From the NCBI GenBank assembly GCA_018825965.1, contig JAHKAA010000050.1, forward strand, positions 216,346 to 280,345: a stretch of DNA of 64,000 bases, in the 5' to 3' direction. How positions within the stretch are numbered: the stretch's first letter is position 1; every line of letters starts with the position of its first letter. The translations under genes and the position numbers were made by a program. This DNA is from Gammaproteobacteria bacterium. Its GTDB lineage: Bacteria; Pseudomonadota; Gammaproteobacteria; Enterobacterales; Alteromonadaceae. Of the stretch, positions 25,425 to 34,254 are shown in pieces. Under the pieces are notes generated by a model. That model searched no databases. It saw nothing but the letters and a program-made list of their open reading frames with translations, and was not told the DNA's origin.

Positions 25425-26677
25425 TGCAGTTGGCAAGAGCCAGTTTATGGAACCGCAAAGGCACAGTGCTGATGACTGTTATTTCGTTAACCATCAGTAT
25501 CGCCTTGTTATTGGGTATTGATCATATCCGTCATGAAGCCAAAAGCAGTTTTACCAGCACTGTATCAGGCACAGATTTAATTGTAGGTGCCCGTTCCAGC
25601 CAACTGAACTTATTGTTGTATTCCGTATTTCGTATTGGCAATGCCACCAATAATATCGGCTGGAAGAATTATCAGCAGGTAAAAACTCATCCGCAGGTGG
25701 CCTGGAGTATTCCGCTTTCTTTAGGAGACTCTCACCGGGGTTATAGGGTGATAGGCACCAACGAAGATTACTTTAAGTTTTATCAGTATGGTGAAAAACA
25801 TCCGCTGAAACTGGCAGAGGGCAAAGTTTTTGCAGGCGTCTATCAGGCGGTTTTGGGTTCTGTGGTCGCACAAAAACTCGGTTACACATTGGGCGAACAA
25901 ATCATTTTGTCGCATGGTGTTGGCAGCGTCAGTTTTGCTCAGCACAAAGACAAGCCTTTTGAAGTGGTAGGTATTCTGGCTCCAACCGGTACTCCTGTGG
26001 ATCAGAGCGTGCATATACCGCTTGAAGGCATTGAAGCTATTCATTTGGGCTGGCAAGGTGGTGGTATGCCTGCGCCAGGCCGGAGTGTCAGTACTGAACA
26101 AAGCCTGACTATGGATTTAGAGCCTAAAGTCATTACCGCTTATATGCTGGGGCTAACATCTAAAATGGCAACTTTTGCGGTACAACGCCAGTTGAATGAA
26201 TTTAAAGGAGAGCCATTGTCCGCCATTTTGCCTGGGGTTGCTTTAGCTGAGCTGTGGCAAATGCTTAGCATGGTGGAGAATATGTTACTGCTGATCACAG
26301 TGTTAGTGATAGTGGCGACTCTGGTGGGTATAGTGACCACCTTGCTGGCGGGGTTAAAAGAACGTCAACGTGAAATGGCGATATTACGTGCTGTAGGTGC
26401 GCCGGCTGCCACAGTATTTTTGCTGATCGAGCTTGAGTTGTTGCTAATGGCGTTATTATCCATAGGTTCTGCTTTTGTGATTTTAGTGGCTGGCCTCTGG
26501 GGCTTCCGTGAATTATTAGCCAGTCAGTACGGGCTTTTTATCAGCATTAATCCATGGCATGACCAAACCGCATTGTTACTGACAGCTGTGCTTGGTCTGA
26601 CCTTATTGTTGGGCGCTATTCCTGCCTTTTTAGCCTATCGCAGAGCGTTGGCTTCAGGACTGATGGTCAGGTTATGA
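25418..26677 (+). CDS. FtsX/MacB-like ABC permease (zrg locus)
   Basis: 419 aa. One N-terminal transmembrane helix (VLMTVISLTISIALLLGIDH), a large periplasmic domain (about residues 45-280) and three C-terminal helices (LLLITVLVIVATLVGIVTTLLAG; LIELELLLMALLSIGSAFVILVAGL; ALLLTAVLGLTLLLGAIPAFLAY) give the FtsX topology. LKERQREMAILRAVGAPAATVF is the typical coupling block. It overlaps the ATPase gene and ends before a hairpin at 26685. FtsX-type permeases usually move lipids or power mechanotransmission, so direct zinc transport is not assured. Confidence 0.88.
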   Translation: MLMQLARASLWNRKGTVLMTVISLTISIALLLGIDHIRHEAKSSFTSTVSGTDLIVGARSSQLNLLLYSVFRIGNATNNIGWKNYQQVKTHPQVAWSIPLSLGDSHRGYRVIGTNEDYFKFYQYGEKHPLKLAEGKVFAGVYQAVLGSVVAQKLGYTLGEQIILSHGVGSVSFAQHKDKPFEVVGILAPTGTPVDQSVHIPLEGIEAIHLGWQGGGMPAPGRSVSTEQSLTMDLEPKVITAYMLGLTSKMATFAVQRQLNEFKGEPLSAILPGVALAELWQMLSMVENMLLLITVLVIVATLVGIVTTLLAGLKERQREMAILRAVGAPAATVFLLIELELLLMALLSIGSAFVILVAGLWGFRELLASQYGLFISINPWHDQTALLLTAVLGLTLLLGAIPAFLAYRRALASGLMVRL

Positions 26678-26684
26678 CTGTTGT

Positions 26685-26718
26685 GGGCATATCCGTTTTG
26701 GTTTATGCCCAATTTTTG
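26685..26718 (+). terminator. Terminator after the ABC permease; a second inverted repeat follows
   Basis: GGGCATA (26685-26691) and TATGCCC (26704-26710) followed by AATTTTTG. About 30 bp on, TACAAATTT (26741-26749) and AAATTTGTA (26756-26764) form another perfect 9-bp inverted repeat, which may be an operator of the next gene. Confidence 0.7.
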
Positions 26719-26833
26719 TTGTTGTTTTAATCACATAGCGTACAAATTTCCTGGCAAATTTGTATTTCCCGCTGGGATTTGTTTAATCATTTGTTATAGT
26801 AGAACTGCATCTACCATAGAACAATGACTGAGC

Positions 26834-28489
26834 ATGACTGCAGAGCAATCCAAATTAGAGCAACAACTGGCCAGGCTTCACCATCAATATATGGAGCGGT
26901 TGCAAGCCGATATTCCTGTTTTAGCCTCTGAGGTTGGAACCCTGGTGACCTTATCTGTTCAGTCAGACTGGCGTTCAGTCGTGCTGCCACTTAAACATAA
27001 ATTTCATACCCTGGCGGGTTCTGCCGGTACTTTTGGTTTGCCGCAGTTAGGCAAACTGGCGAAGAAGCTGGAATTGCAGCTAAAAGACTGGATGGCTGCG
27101 GAATTTCCGCCTGAATTGTCAGAAATTAACAGCTTTATGGCGATTTTCCAGCAAGTGCAATACGCCCATCAAAGTGGACACCAGGTGATGAGTCTGACGT
27201 CAGCGAGGCTCGATCTGATACATGATCAGCAAGCTTTGATTTATGTTTTAGAAGATGACGAAGAAACGGCACAACATCTGACCCTGACTCTTGCCACTTT
27301 TGGTTATCAGATCCAAAGCTACAGACGCATTGCTGAATTAGATCTGGCGCTGAAAACGAAGTTGCCTGAAGCATTAATTCTGGATATCACCTTGCCGGAT
27401 GAAGAACAAACCGGTCTGGATTATATTGCTGAATTTCAGCAAAGTTTAGATGAAGCTTTACCTGTGCTGGTATTAACCAGTCATGACAGCTTTGAACATC
27501 ACTTGCAGGCCGTGCGTATTGGCGCTCAGGGCTACTTTGTGAAGCCTTTAAATACCACAGCGCTGGAAGCCCGCTTACAACGTTTATTGGCGGTAAGGCG
27601 GCGTGAAGCCTTCAGAGTGCTGATAGTGGATGATGATCAGCTGTTGGCTGAACATTATGCTTTAGTGCTGCAAGGCGCTGGTTTGCGTGCTGAGATTTTG
27701 CTGGACCCTTCACAAATTTATGATGGCCTGAGCCGTTTCCGTCCAGATGTTATTTTGCTGGATGTACTGATGCCGGGTTGTTCAGGCCCTGAACTGGCTC
27801 AGCTGATCCGTTTACAGGATGAATGGCTGAGTGTGCCTATTATTTATTTGTCCTCAGAAACAGATGGTGAACGTCAACTGGCGGCCTTAGTGAAAGGGGG
27901 CGATGATTTCCTGACTAAACCTATCACAGACACTGCGTTAATAGTGGCCGTTTTTGCCAGAGCGCAACGCGCCAGACAACTGGCCGATATGATGACAAAA
28001 GACAGCTTAACTGGTTTATTACAACACGCCAGAGTAAAAGAGCGGCTGAGTCATGAACTGCAACGCAGTGAACGTACAGGCGAGCCTTTAAGTGTGGTGA
28101 TGCTGGATATCGACCACTTTAAAAAGGTGAATGATAACTATGGTCACCTGACAGGGGATCAGGTGATCAGCAGTTTAGCCAACTTACTGAAGCAGCAATT
28201 GCGTAAAACCGACATTATTGGCCGTTATGGCGGCGAAGAGTTTTTATTAATTTTACCTGACTGTAATCAGCAGCAAGCTTTTGGTCTGGTTGAGCAGCTA
28301 CGACAGTCTTTTGCCAGCTTGCCTTTTAGTTTTGATTACCAGACTTTCCACTGTACTTTCAGTGCCGGTATATGCCAGGCGACAGTCACAGATCAGACGG
28401 ATCAACTGATCGATCAGGCCGATAAAGCCTTGTACGCCTCTAAACATGCAGGGCGAAATCAGACCCAATTGTATCAGGCTCCTGCTTAG
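26834..28489 (+). CDS. Hpt-REC-REC-GGDEF protein (diguanylate cyclase response regulator)
   Basis: 551 aa with four modules. Hpt (about 1-110) has the phosphoacceptor His in LKHKFHTLAGSAGTFGL. REC1 (about 133-255): YVLEDDEETAQH, LILDITLPD, LVLTSHD, YFVKPL. REC2 (about 260-380): VLIVDDDQLLAEHY, ILLDVLMPG, IYLSSE, DFLTKPI. GGDEF (about 390-545) has FKKVNDNYGHLTGD and the catalytic YGGEEFLLILP, so it should make c-di-GMP. An Hpt and two receivers in one chain suggest an internal phosphorelay. The convergent neighbour is a hybrid kinase with two receivers, a plausible partner. Confidence 0.93.
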   Translation: MTAEQSKLEQQLARLHHQYMERLQADIPVLASEVGTLVTLSVQSDWRSVVLPLKHKFHTLAGSAGTFGLPQLGKLAKKLELQLKDWMAAEFPPELSEINSFMAIFQQVQYAHQSGHQVMSLTSARLDLIHDQQALIYVLEDDEETAQHLTLTLATFGYQIQSYRRIAELDLALKTKLPEALILDITLPDEEQTGLDYIAEFQQSLDEALPVLVLTSHDSFEHHLQAVRIGAQGYFVKPLNTTALEARLQRLLAVRRREAFRVLIVDDDQLLAEHYALVLQGAGLRAEILLDPSQIYDGLSRFRPDVILLDVLMPGCSGPELAQLIRLQDEWLSVPIIYLSSETDGERQLAALVKGGDDFLTKPITDTALIVAVFARAQRARQLADMMTKDSLTGLLQHARVKERLSHELQRSERTGEPLSVVMLDIDHFKKVNDNYGHLTGDQVISSLANLLKQQLRKTDIIGRYGGEEFLLILPDCNQQQAFGLVEQLRQSFASLPFSFDYQTFHCTFSAGICQATVTDQTDQLIDQADKALYASKHAGRNQTQLYQAPA

Positions 28490-28505
28490 CTGCAGCCCTA
28501 AGTCA

Positions 28506-31500
28506 CTACTGAGTTGGAGGCAGTAAATTTTTTAACTGCTGTAATAAGGCGGGTAAGTCGATTCTGCTTTTCGCTAACACTAAATCCACCTGATGCCGCT
28601 GCGCCTGATTTAACTCCTGGGCTGACCAAATCACCACTGGGGTTTGTGGTTGCCGAACCGCTAATTCAGGTAACAACTCCAGCCCTGAGCCATCAGGCAA
28701 ACCTATATCCAGTATGACTAAATCAAATCTTTGATTGTTGAGCAGCTGTAAGGCTGATTTAACACTGGTAGCTTGCACAGAGAACGCAAAATCAGCCAGG
28801 TGCACCGCCAGTATCTGGCCCAGGTGCGGATCATCTTCCACATGTAAAATCCGGGTGCTGTGTTTTTTATCTGCCCCTAATAATAATTCCAGCTTTGCAA
28901 GCAAGGAGGAAGGGGACACTGGTTTATCCAGCCAATCCAGCGCATGGATGCCACCTAATAACTGAGTATGGTTGTCTTTGGATTCTGAACTGACGATCAA
29001 TACAGGAGTGGTTTGATACTGGCTGCGACTGCGCAGTTCGGCAAAAAGAGCTGAACCATGGCCATCGGGCAAGTTCAGATCCAGTGTAATAGCCTGATAC
29101 AGGTCCTGATCCAAAGCGGCTATTGCTTCTTTCAGGGTTGCAGCACAATGGCTCTGATAGCCCTGACTATGCAGCAGTTGCATAATAAATCCGGCGACAT
29201 GGGGATCATCTTCCACCACCAGTATTTTCGGTTTATTCAGGCTGGCTTGTCTGGCCTCTGCAAAGCTCAGATAGAAGCAACTGCCTTTTGGTGCCAGGTT
29301 ATAAAAGCCCACTTTGCCATCCATATGTTCGGTCAGCTCTTTGACTATAGATAAACCCAGGCCAGTACCTTCGCTTTTTCTGCTGTCAGCACCATCAGCT
29401 TGCGAAAACTTCTCAAAAATAAAAGCTTTAAATTCATCGGAGATGCCTGGCCCCTGGTCTTCTACCTCAATCCGAACCTGAGCTTCGTGCAGTATGGATC
29501 GTACTTTAACGACTGAACCCGCCGGGGAAAATTTGGCTGCATTAGATAATAAATTCGCCATGATCTGCTGAAATCTCATCGCATCCACCATCACCAGGGT
29601 GTCCTGCGTTTCAGAGAGTTGGAGTTGAACCTCGTATTTAGCAGCATAAGGCTGATTACTTTGTACAGCCTTGTCCAGCAGATCAGAAACAAGGCACAAG
29701 CTCATATCAAAATGCATTTTACCTGCCACCAGTTTATCTATATCCAGCAAGTCGTTAATTAACTGGCTCAGTCTGGCGCTGTTATCTTTGGCTATATCCA
29801 GCATAGAGACCATAGCGCCTGGCACAGGGCCCAGCACACCACCAGTGACCAACGCCAGAGAGCCGGAAATAGAGGTCAGTGGAGTGCGTAGTTCATGGCT
29901 GACCATAGAGACAAATTGGTTTTTCATTTGCTCAATGCGGCGACGCTCAGTGATATCCTGAATAATGGACCAGATTTGTTGTTCACCTTCATGGTTTTGG
30001 ATCAGTACTCCGGTAACAGATACAGGCACTAAGTGCCCGTCATAGTGCAATAATTCATGTTCCTGTGGCCCATAGCGGCCATAATGCTGCAGCTGCGTTA
30101 TATGCTCGTTTGCCAGAGTGGCGTAGTCGACAAATGATGGTTTTTGATCACAGTCCCCCAGAGTCTGATAACCCAGCATGCGGTAAAACTCAGGGTTTGC
30201 CTCAAGAAAAACACCATCGGTAAAACGGTTCAGCACTATAGCCAGTGGTGCCATCTGGTACAAAGAAGATAACTTTTGCTGGCTTGAGCTTAAGGCTTGT
30301 AAGGCTTCGTGTTGCGAAGACACATCCCAGATAAAGCCATCTATATATAAGAGTTCACCCTGTTCATCAAACACACCCTGACCCAGCTCCTGTACCCAGC
30401 GCAAGCTGCCATCTTTATGATAGAGCCGGTATTCCACACTAAAACGTTGTTTATTGGCCAAAGCCTGCTGCACAGCATTGTTGGTTTTTTCCGCATCATC
30501 CGGATGATAAAGTTTGCCAAAATTCATCTCTTTGCTGCGGATGAGCTGTTGGGCTTTATAACCCGTCAGTGCAAATACTTCGTCACTGATAAAAAGCATG
30601 GTCCAGTTGGCGTCGTTACGGCATCTGTAGACCACACCAGGCAAGTTATCCAACATAGAGCGGTAACGTTGTTCGCTCATCAGCAGGGCATGATTTAAAT
30701 GCTCCAGCTGGGTTACATCAATAGCGACACCCAAAAAACCACGGATATTGTTTTGTTCGTCGCGCATGGCCGACACACTCAGCCGTACTTGTTTTCGTTC
30801 GCCATTTTTGCAAATGTAAGTCCACTGCCTGGTTTCACTCTGACCTTGTTTTGCCTGGTAGACAAAGACGTCGAAGCCCTGAATGTTCTGCTGATGATTT
30901 TTACTCAGTAGCTGGCCCTGAGCTTCAACTTCTGCCGGATCGTGAAACAAGGCAGGGCTATGCTGACCCACCAGTTCGTCTGCGCTGTAGCCCAGCATAC
31001 GTTCAGCCCCTGTGTTAAACAGCTGAATGGTGCCGCCCGGGTCTGTCGATATCAGTGCTACTTCTGTAGAGGAGTCAATAATGGCTTGCAGCCAGGAGCG
31101 GGTTTGCAGAATTTCGGTTTCTTTTTCTAATGCTTGTGTGACATCTGTGTGCACACCAAACATCAACAGTGGCTGACCATCACTGGTCCTGCTCATTACT
31201 TTCCCTATGGCATGGATCCATACCCAATGCCCATCCTGATGCCTCATTCTGAATTTGCTGTCGTAGTAAGGACTTTGTTGGGCGAAATGCTGGCTCAGTA
31301 AGTGTTTAGACTGAAGTAAATCGTCCGGATGAGTGAGCTCAGCCCACAAGCTAACCGAAGTACAAGCTTGTGATTGCAGTCCCAGAAGTTCAAACCAGCG
31401 TTGGTTATAAACAGTAGTTCCTGTCTGGACATTCCACTCCCAGGTGCCCAGGTTGGAGCCATTGATAATGGCGTCCATCCGGTCGTGTTCCCGTTTGATT

Positions 31501-32360
31501 TGAGCTTGTTGCTGATGCACTTCAGTTACGTTGGCAGCAATAATTAAGATGCTTTCCACTTTTGCATTTTGATTTTTTTGCGGCACAAAATTGACTTCAA
31601 AAACCTGACCGCTGGCTGGTTTTGCATAAAAATGTACTTGTTCCCCAGCCAGGCAAAGATCCAGTGAGGGTTTGGCTTCTGCAAAAGGGGCTTCGCCAAA
31701 AACTTCAAGAATAGTTTTTCCCAACATTTTATCGGGTTCAAGATCAAACCAGTCGGCATACTTGTGGTTACAAAATAAGTAACGAAAATCTGTATCCACC
31801 TGGCCTAATAACAGGGGAGCATGTTCTATCACTGTGGTTAAAGTACGTTGTTGCAGATAATAAAGTTCAGCCTTTTGCCGTGCTTCTAATAGCTGCACCG
31901 CCTGTATACCAAGCAATGTCAGGCCGTGTTGTTGTTGTGGCGTCAGTTCCCTTTTTTTGGTGTCCACCACACACAAAGTGCCAAGCACAGCTCCATTACT
32001 TAAGGTCAGTGGAGTACCGGCATATAAACGTATGCCTTCGGCTTTTATTACATCAGGGTTGTCGGCAAAACGAGGATCTGCGCTGGCATCTGTGACATAA
32101 GTCAGAGTATCCGGCTCTAAGATACTGTGGGCACAAAAGGAAATATCTCTGGAGGTTTGATGATGATCAAAACCAATTTTGGCTTTAAACCATTGCCTGT
32201 CTTTATCCACCAGCGTCAGCAAGGCACAAGGTGTCTGGCAAATATGACTGGCTAATTGTACCAATGCATCAAAGGCCGCCTCAGGAGCTGTATCAAGAAT
32301 GTTCAGTGAATACAGAGTGGTTAAACGTTGTGCTTCATTGGGTGGAAAAGCTGCCCGCAT
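28506..32360 (-). CDS. Hybrid sensor histidine kinase, GAF-(PAS)5-HisKA-HATPase-REC-REC
   Basis: 1284 aa from the ATG at 32360 (MRAAFPPNEAQRL), which has GGAA at good spacing. An N-terminal GAF domain (LNILDTAPEAAFDALVQLAS; CALLTLVDKDRQWFKAKIG) is followed by about five PAS/PAC units (for example SNLGTWEWNVQTG, FNTGAERMLGYSADELVG, LPGVVYRCRNDANW). HisKA has FVSMVSHELRTPLTSISG near residue 850; HATPase has NLLSNAAKFSP, VEDQGPGI and GTGLGLSIVKEL. Two receivers end the protein (LVVEDDPHV, LDLNLPDG; LHVEDDPHL, LDIGLPDG). No transmembrane segment is evident, so it is cytoplasmic. It stops 16 bp from the stop of the Hpt-GGDEF gene. Confidence 0.93.
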   Translation of the reverse strand: MRAAFPPNEAQRLTTLYSLNILDTAPEAAFDALVQLASHICQTPCALLTLVDKDRQWFKAKIGFDHHQTSRDISFCAHSILEPDTLTYVTDASADPRFADNPDVIKAEGIRLYAGTPLTLSNGAVLGTLCVVDTKKRELTPQQQHGLTLLGIQAVQLLEARQKAELYYLQQRTLTTVIEHAPLLLGQVDTDFRYLFCNHKYADWFDLEPDKMLGKTILEVFGEAPFAEAKPSLDLCLAGEQVHFYAKPASGQVFEVNFVPQKNQNAKVESILIIAANVTEVHQQQAQIKREHDRMDAIINGSNLGTWEWNVQTGTTVYNQRWFELLGLQSQACTSVSLWAELTHPDDLLQSKHLLSQHFAQQSPYYDSKFRMRHQDGHWVWIHAIGKVMSRTSDGQPLLMFGVHTDVTQALEKETEILQTRSWLQAIIDSSTEVALISTDPGGTIQLFNTGAERMLGYSADELVGQHSPALFHDPAEVEAQGQLLSKNHQQNIQGFDVFVYQAKQGQSETRQWTYICKNGERKQVRLSVSAMRDEQNNIRGFLGVAIDVTQLEHLNHALLMSEQRYRSMLDNLPGVVYRCRNDANWTMLFISDEVFALTGYKAQQLIRSKEMNFGKLYHPDDAEKTNNAVQQALANKQRFSVEYRLYHKDGSLRWVQELGQGVFDEQGELLYIDGFIWDVSSQHEALQALSSSQQKLSSLYQMAPLAIVLNRFTDGVFLEANPEFYRMLGYQTLGDCDQKPSFVDYATLANEHITQLQHYGRYGPQEHELLHYDGHLVPVSVTGVLIQNHEGEQQIWSIIQDITERRRIEQMKNQFVSMVSHELRTPLTSISGSLALVTGGVLGPVPGAMVSMLDIAKDNSARLSQLINDLLDIDKLVAGKMHFDMSLCLVSDLLDKAVQSNQPYAAKYEVQLQLSETQDTLVMVDAMRFQQIMANLLSNAAKFSPAGSVVKVRSILHEAQVRIEVEDQGPGISDEFKAFIFEKFSQADGADSRKSEGTGLGLSIVKELTEHMDGKVGFYNLAPKGSCFYLSFAEARQASLNKPKILVVEDDPHVAGFIMQLLHSQGYQSHCAATLKEAIAALDQDLYQAITLDLNLPDGHGSALFAELRSRSQYQTTPVLIVSSESKDNHTQLLGGIHALDWLDKPVSPSSLLAKLELLLGADKKHSTRILHVEDDPHLGQILAVHLADFAFSVQATSVKSALQLLNNQRFDLVILDIGLPDGSGLELLPELAVRQPQTPVVIWSAQELNQAQRHQVDLVLAKSRIDLPALLQQLKNLLPPTQ

Positions 32361-32741
32361 AACAAATTCCAGACAATAGATATGAATTGAGTGTAACTGC
32401 AAATTCAGAAGCTTTTAAACAAAAAGAAGAAACAAAGCATGTATTTAGCAATTTAATACTGGAACAAGGGTAAAACTGTGTTCCGTCTGCTTGTGGTACG
32501 CTGACTTGTTGTAAAGAAAGGAAAATTGGCAGTGTTTAAAAAAGCGATGCGTGGCTTTTTTTCAGTCTCTGAGAAAAGGTGAGTCCGCATATAACTCAGT
32601 CTGCAGTGGATTTGGCTGAAATTTCGACAAAGTGACATGACAAAAACAACAAAGTCGACGAGCATGGGGTTTGAAGGCAAGAAATTGAGGCGGCTGACAG
32701 AGCTCGCTATTCTGGCAAGGTCACTACCAAAGGGAGTTTTT
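32361..32741. other. Divergent intergenic region between the hybrid kinase and the esterase
   Basis: 381 bp without a convincing gene. The frame that extends the esterase ORF into it (from 32637) is not protein-like. A promoter for the esterase is listed separately. A GAGAAAAGGTGAGTC block near 32570 and A/T-rich stretches near 32415-32455 may hold the kinase promoter, which I cannot place. Confidence 0.5.
32685..32713 (+). promoter_or_regulatory. Candidate promoter of the esterase gene
   Basis: TTGAGG (32685-32690), 17 bp, TATTCT (32708-32713), about 28 bp before the start codon at 32742. Confidence 0.5.
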
Positions 32742-33638
32742 ATGTTCTGCAAAATTCTGTTTTTGTGTCTGATGTTATTGGTAAATGTTGCTGAAGCCTC
32801 AGAAGCGCAGCTGTTAAGGCAAGCTTATCAAAGCACAGTAGATGGTTTAAAGCGGCAGTATTTTGTTTATTTACCAGCGGGTTATGACCAAAAGGCTGAA
32901 CAAAAATGGCCTGTACTGCTGTTTTTGCACGGCAATGGCGAAAGGGGCAATGGCCTGGATGAGCTGGATTACACTATGGTTCACGGCCCTTTGTATGAGG
33001 CATGGGTGCAAAAACGTGACCTGCCTTTTATTATGATAGTGCCACAATTGCATATGTTTGATATGGGCAAGCTGCCTTATATTGCCAACCGCAGCAAAGC
33101 CGATATTCCCAAACGCTTAGCCGATGGCGTGCCTGCACGCCCTGTGATGTTTCCATCCGATAAAGCCATAGCGCCAGCAAAAGTGGTCACTGATATATCG
33201 AAAGTGCCAGTGTTATTACCAGATGGCTGGGAGAGAGCTGAGCAGGATCTGCTGGCTATGCTTACCACAGTGCAAAAAAATTACAACACAGATGCTAAAC
33301 GTCTTTATATCTCTGGCATCAGCTACGGTGGTTTTGGCACCTGGTATATGGCCAGCAAACACCCACAATTATTTGCAGCGGCTGCCCCTGTTGTGGCCTG
33401 GGGGCATCCGGATTTAATGCCACCTATAGCAGCAGCTAAGCTACCCCTCTGGGTGATTGCTGCAGGCCGGGATTCAGCTATTAAGAAAGATAACTTTTAT
33501 CCGGGCATAGAGAAGCTGCGCCAGTCAGGCCATACCAATGTGCGCTTTAGTATGCTGGAACAAGCCGAACACGACGCCTGGCGGCAAGTGTACGAAGGCT
33601 GGGATATTTATGGCTGGTTGCTGGCGCAGGGGAAGTGA
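32742..33638 (+). CDS. Secreted alpha/beta hydrolase (PHB-depolymerase / Fes-like esterase family)
   Basis: 298 aa from the ATG at 32742, preceded by AAGGGAG; it begins with a signal peptide (MFCKILFLCLMLLVNVAEAS). WPVLLFLHGNGERGNGLDEL supplies the oxyanion region; the nucleophile elbow is RLYISGISYGGFGTWYMA (Gly-Ile-Ser-Tyr-Gly); PLWVIAAGRDSAI gives the acid; EQAEHDAW holds the likely catalytic His. Substrate unknown, probably an ester in the periplasm or medium. A hairpin related to the ssrA terminator follows at 33680. Confidence 0.82.
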   Translation: MFCKILFLCLMLLVNVAEASEAQLLRQAYQSTVDGLKRQYFVYLPAGYDQKAEQKWPVLLFLHGNGERGNGLDELDYTMVHGPLYEAWVQKRDLPFIMIVPQLHMFDMGKLPYIANRSKADIPKRLADGVPARPVMFPSDKAIAPAKVVTDISKVPVLLPDGWERAEQDLLAMLTTVQKNYNTDAKRLYISGISYGGFGTWYMASKHPQLFAAAAPVVAWGHPDLMPPIAAAKLPLWVIAAGRDSAIKKDNFYPGIEKLRQSGHTNVRFSMLEQAEHDAWRQVYEGWDIYGWLLAQGK

Positions 33639-33679
33639 AGTAGGGTTTAGGTGATCGCTTTGGTCATTTAATAAAGTAG

Positions 33680-33701
33680 AAGGCTATCGTAAGGTGGCCT
33701 T
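33680..33701. repeat. Degenerate ssrA-terminator-like hairpin, copy 1
   Basis: On the minus strand AAGGCCACC-TTAC-GATAGCCTT folds with two mismatches. The core GGCCACC-TTAC is shared with the hairpins at 34053-34068 and 34211-34254. It may terminate the esterase and vapB genes. Confidence 0.6.
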
Positions 33702-33727
33702 TTGATTTTCAGCAATAAGTTTATTAG

Positions 33728-33961
33728 CTAAAACCTTTCCCGCTCTTGTTGTTCCTGATTGGCTCGCTCCAGAGCAAAATCTTCCGTTATGGCTTCGCTT
33801 TGCAGGAAAAATGAATCCCATATATTGGTTACGGGCGTAATTATACGATCTTGTCCAACAACCCTGATACTGACCTCTTTTACTCTCTCCGGAAAATGAG
33901 CTTCTGCTGGTAAGCTAATGGCCTGAGAGTTTTTATGTTGAAACACAGTACCTGTTTTCAT
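33728..33961 (-). CDS. Orphan VapB-type antitoxin
   Basis: 77 aa. The N-terminal AbrB/MazE-type DNA-binding fold of VapB is clear: MKTGTVFQHKNSQAISLPAE, then EVSIRVVGQDRIITP and the family ending NIWDSFF near residue 50. The tail (QSEAITEDFALERANQEQQERERF) is where a toxin would bind. A GAGGAA ribosome site precedes the start. Normally a PIN-domain VapC gene follows within a few bases, but the 89 bp downstream hold only a hairpin before the esterase stop. It lies between two ssrA-terminator-like hairpins, so it may be a leftover of an older insertion. Confidence 0.78.
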   Translation of the reverse strand: MKTGTVFQHKNSQAISLPAEAHFPERVKEVSIRVVGQDRIITPVTNIWDSFFLQSEAITEDFALERANQEQQERERF

Positions 33962-34052
33962 TATACGTTCCTCTTATACTAATGATGAAAACATATACCC
34001 AAATACTTAGGGGCTCAAGGTATGTATGTATTTCAGTGTAAGTCTTAGAGTG

Positions 34053-34068
34053 GCCACCTTACGGTGGC
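34053..34068. repeat. ssrA-terminator-like hairpin, copy 2
   Basis: GCCACC-TTAC-GGTGGC, the same core as copy 3. It is followed 10 bp on by GGGGGGATTT, a fragment resembling the att repeat. Confidence 0.7.
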
Positions 34069-34088
34069 TGGATAGTTGGGGGGATTTA

Positions 34089-34206
34089 TTCGCGGCTTTG
34101 CCGCTCACCTCTCGTTTGGCAACGAGAGGCCGCCCTTTGGGCGTTGTCTACGCTCGCTATGCAAGCTCCGGCTGAACCCCAAACGGTGCTTCGCGTCCGC
34201 CGCGAA
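34089..34206. repeat. 118-bp structured segment with short terminal inverted repeats
   Basis: TTCGCGGC (34089-34096) and GCCGCGAA (34199-34206) are inverted ends. Inside are GCGGC-TTT-GCCGC and a 9-bp stem CCTCTCGTT-TGGC-AACGAGAGG (34108-34129), then GCCC-TTT-GGGC. It is strikingly GC-rich against its surroundings and has no coding frame of note. A MITE-like element or a structured RNA is possible. Confidence 0.5.
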
Positions 34207-34210
34207 ACCA

Positions 34211-34254
34211 CAATAAAGCAAAAGGCCACCTTGCGGTGGCCTTTTGCTTTATTG
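34211..34254 (-). terminator. Displaced native ssrA terminator (hairpin copy 3)
   Basis: CAATAAAGCAAAAGGCCACC (34211-34230), loop TTGC, then the perfect complement to 34254: a 20-bp stem with A-rich and T-rich flanks, functional on either strand. It abuts the left att copy, so before integration it lay directly after the tmRNA CCA end and was probably the ssrA terminator. Confidence 0.8.

Larger units (their letters stand above)
33962..34252. other. Gene-free, hairpin-rich region left of the island
   Basis: No credible gene. From left to right it holds the vapB promoter area (A/T-rich 33962-34045), hairpin copy 2 (34053-34068), a GGGGGGATTT stretch (34078-34087) matching the core of the ssrA 3' end, a structured segment (34089-34206) and hairpin copy 3 (34211-34254). 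The pattern looks like scars of repeated insertion at ssrA. Confidence 0.6.
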
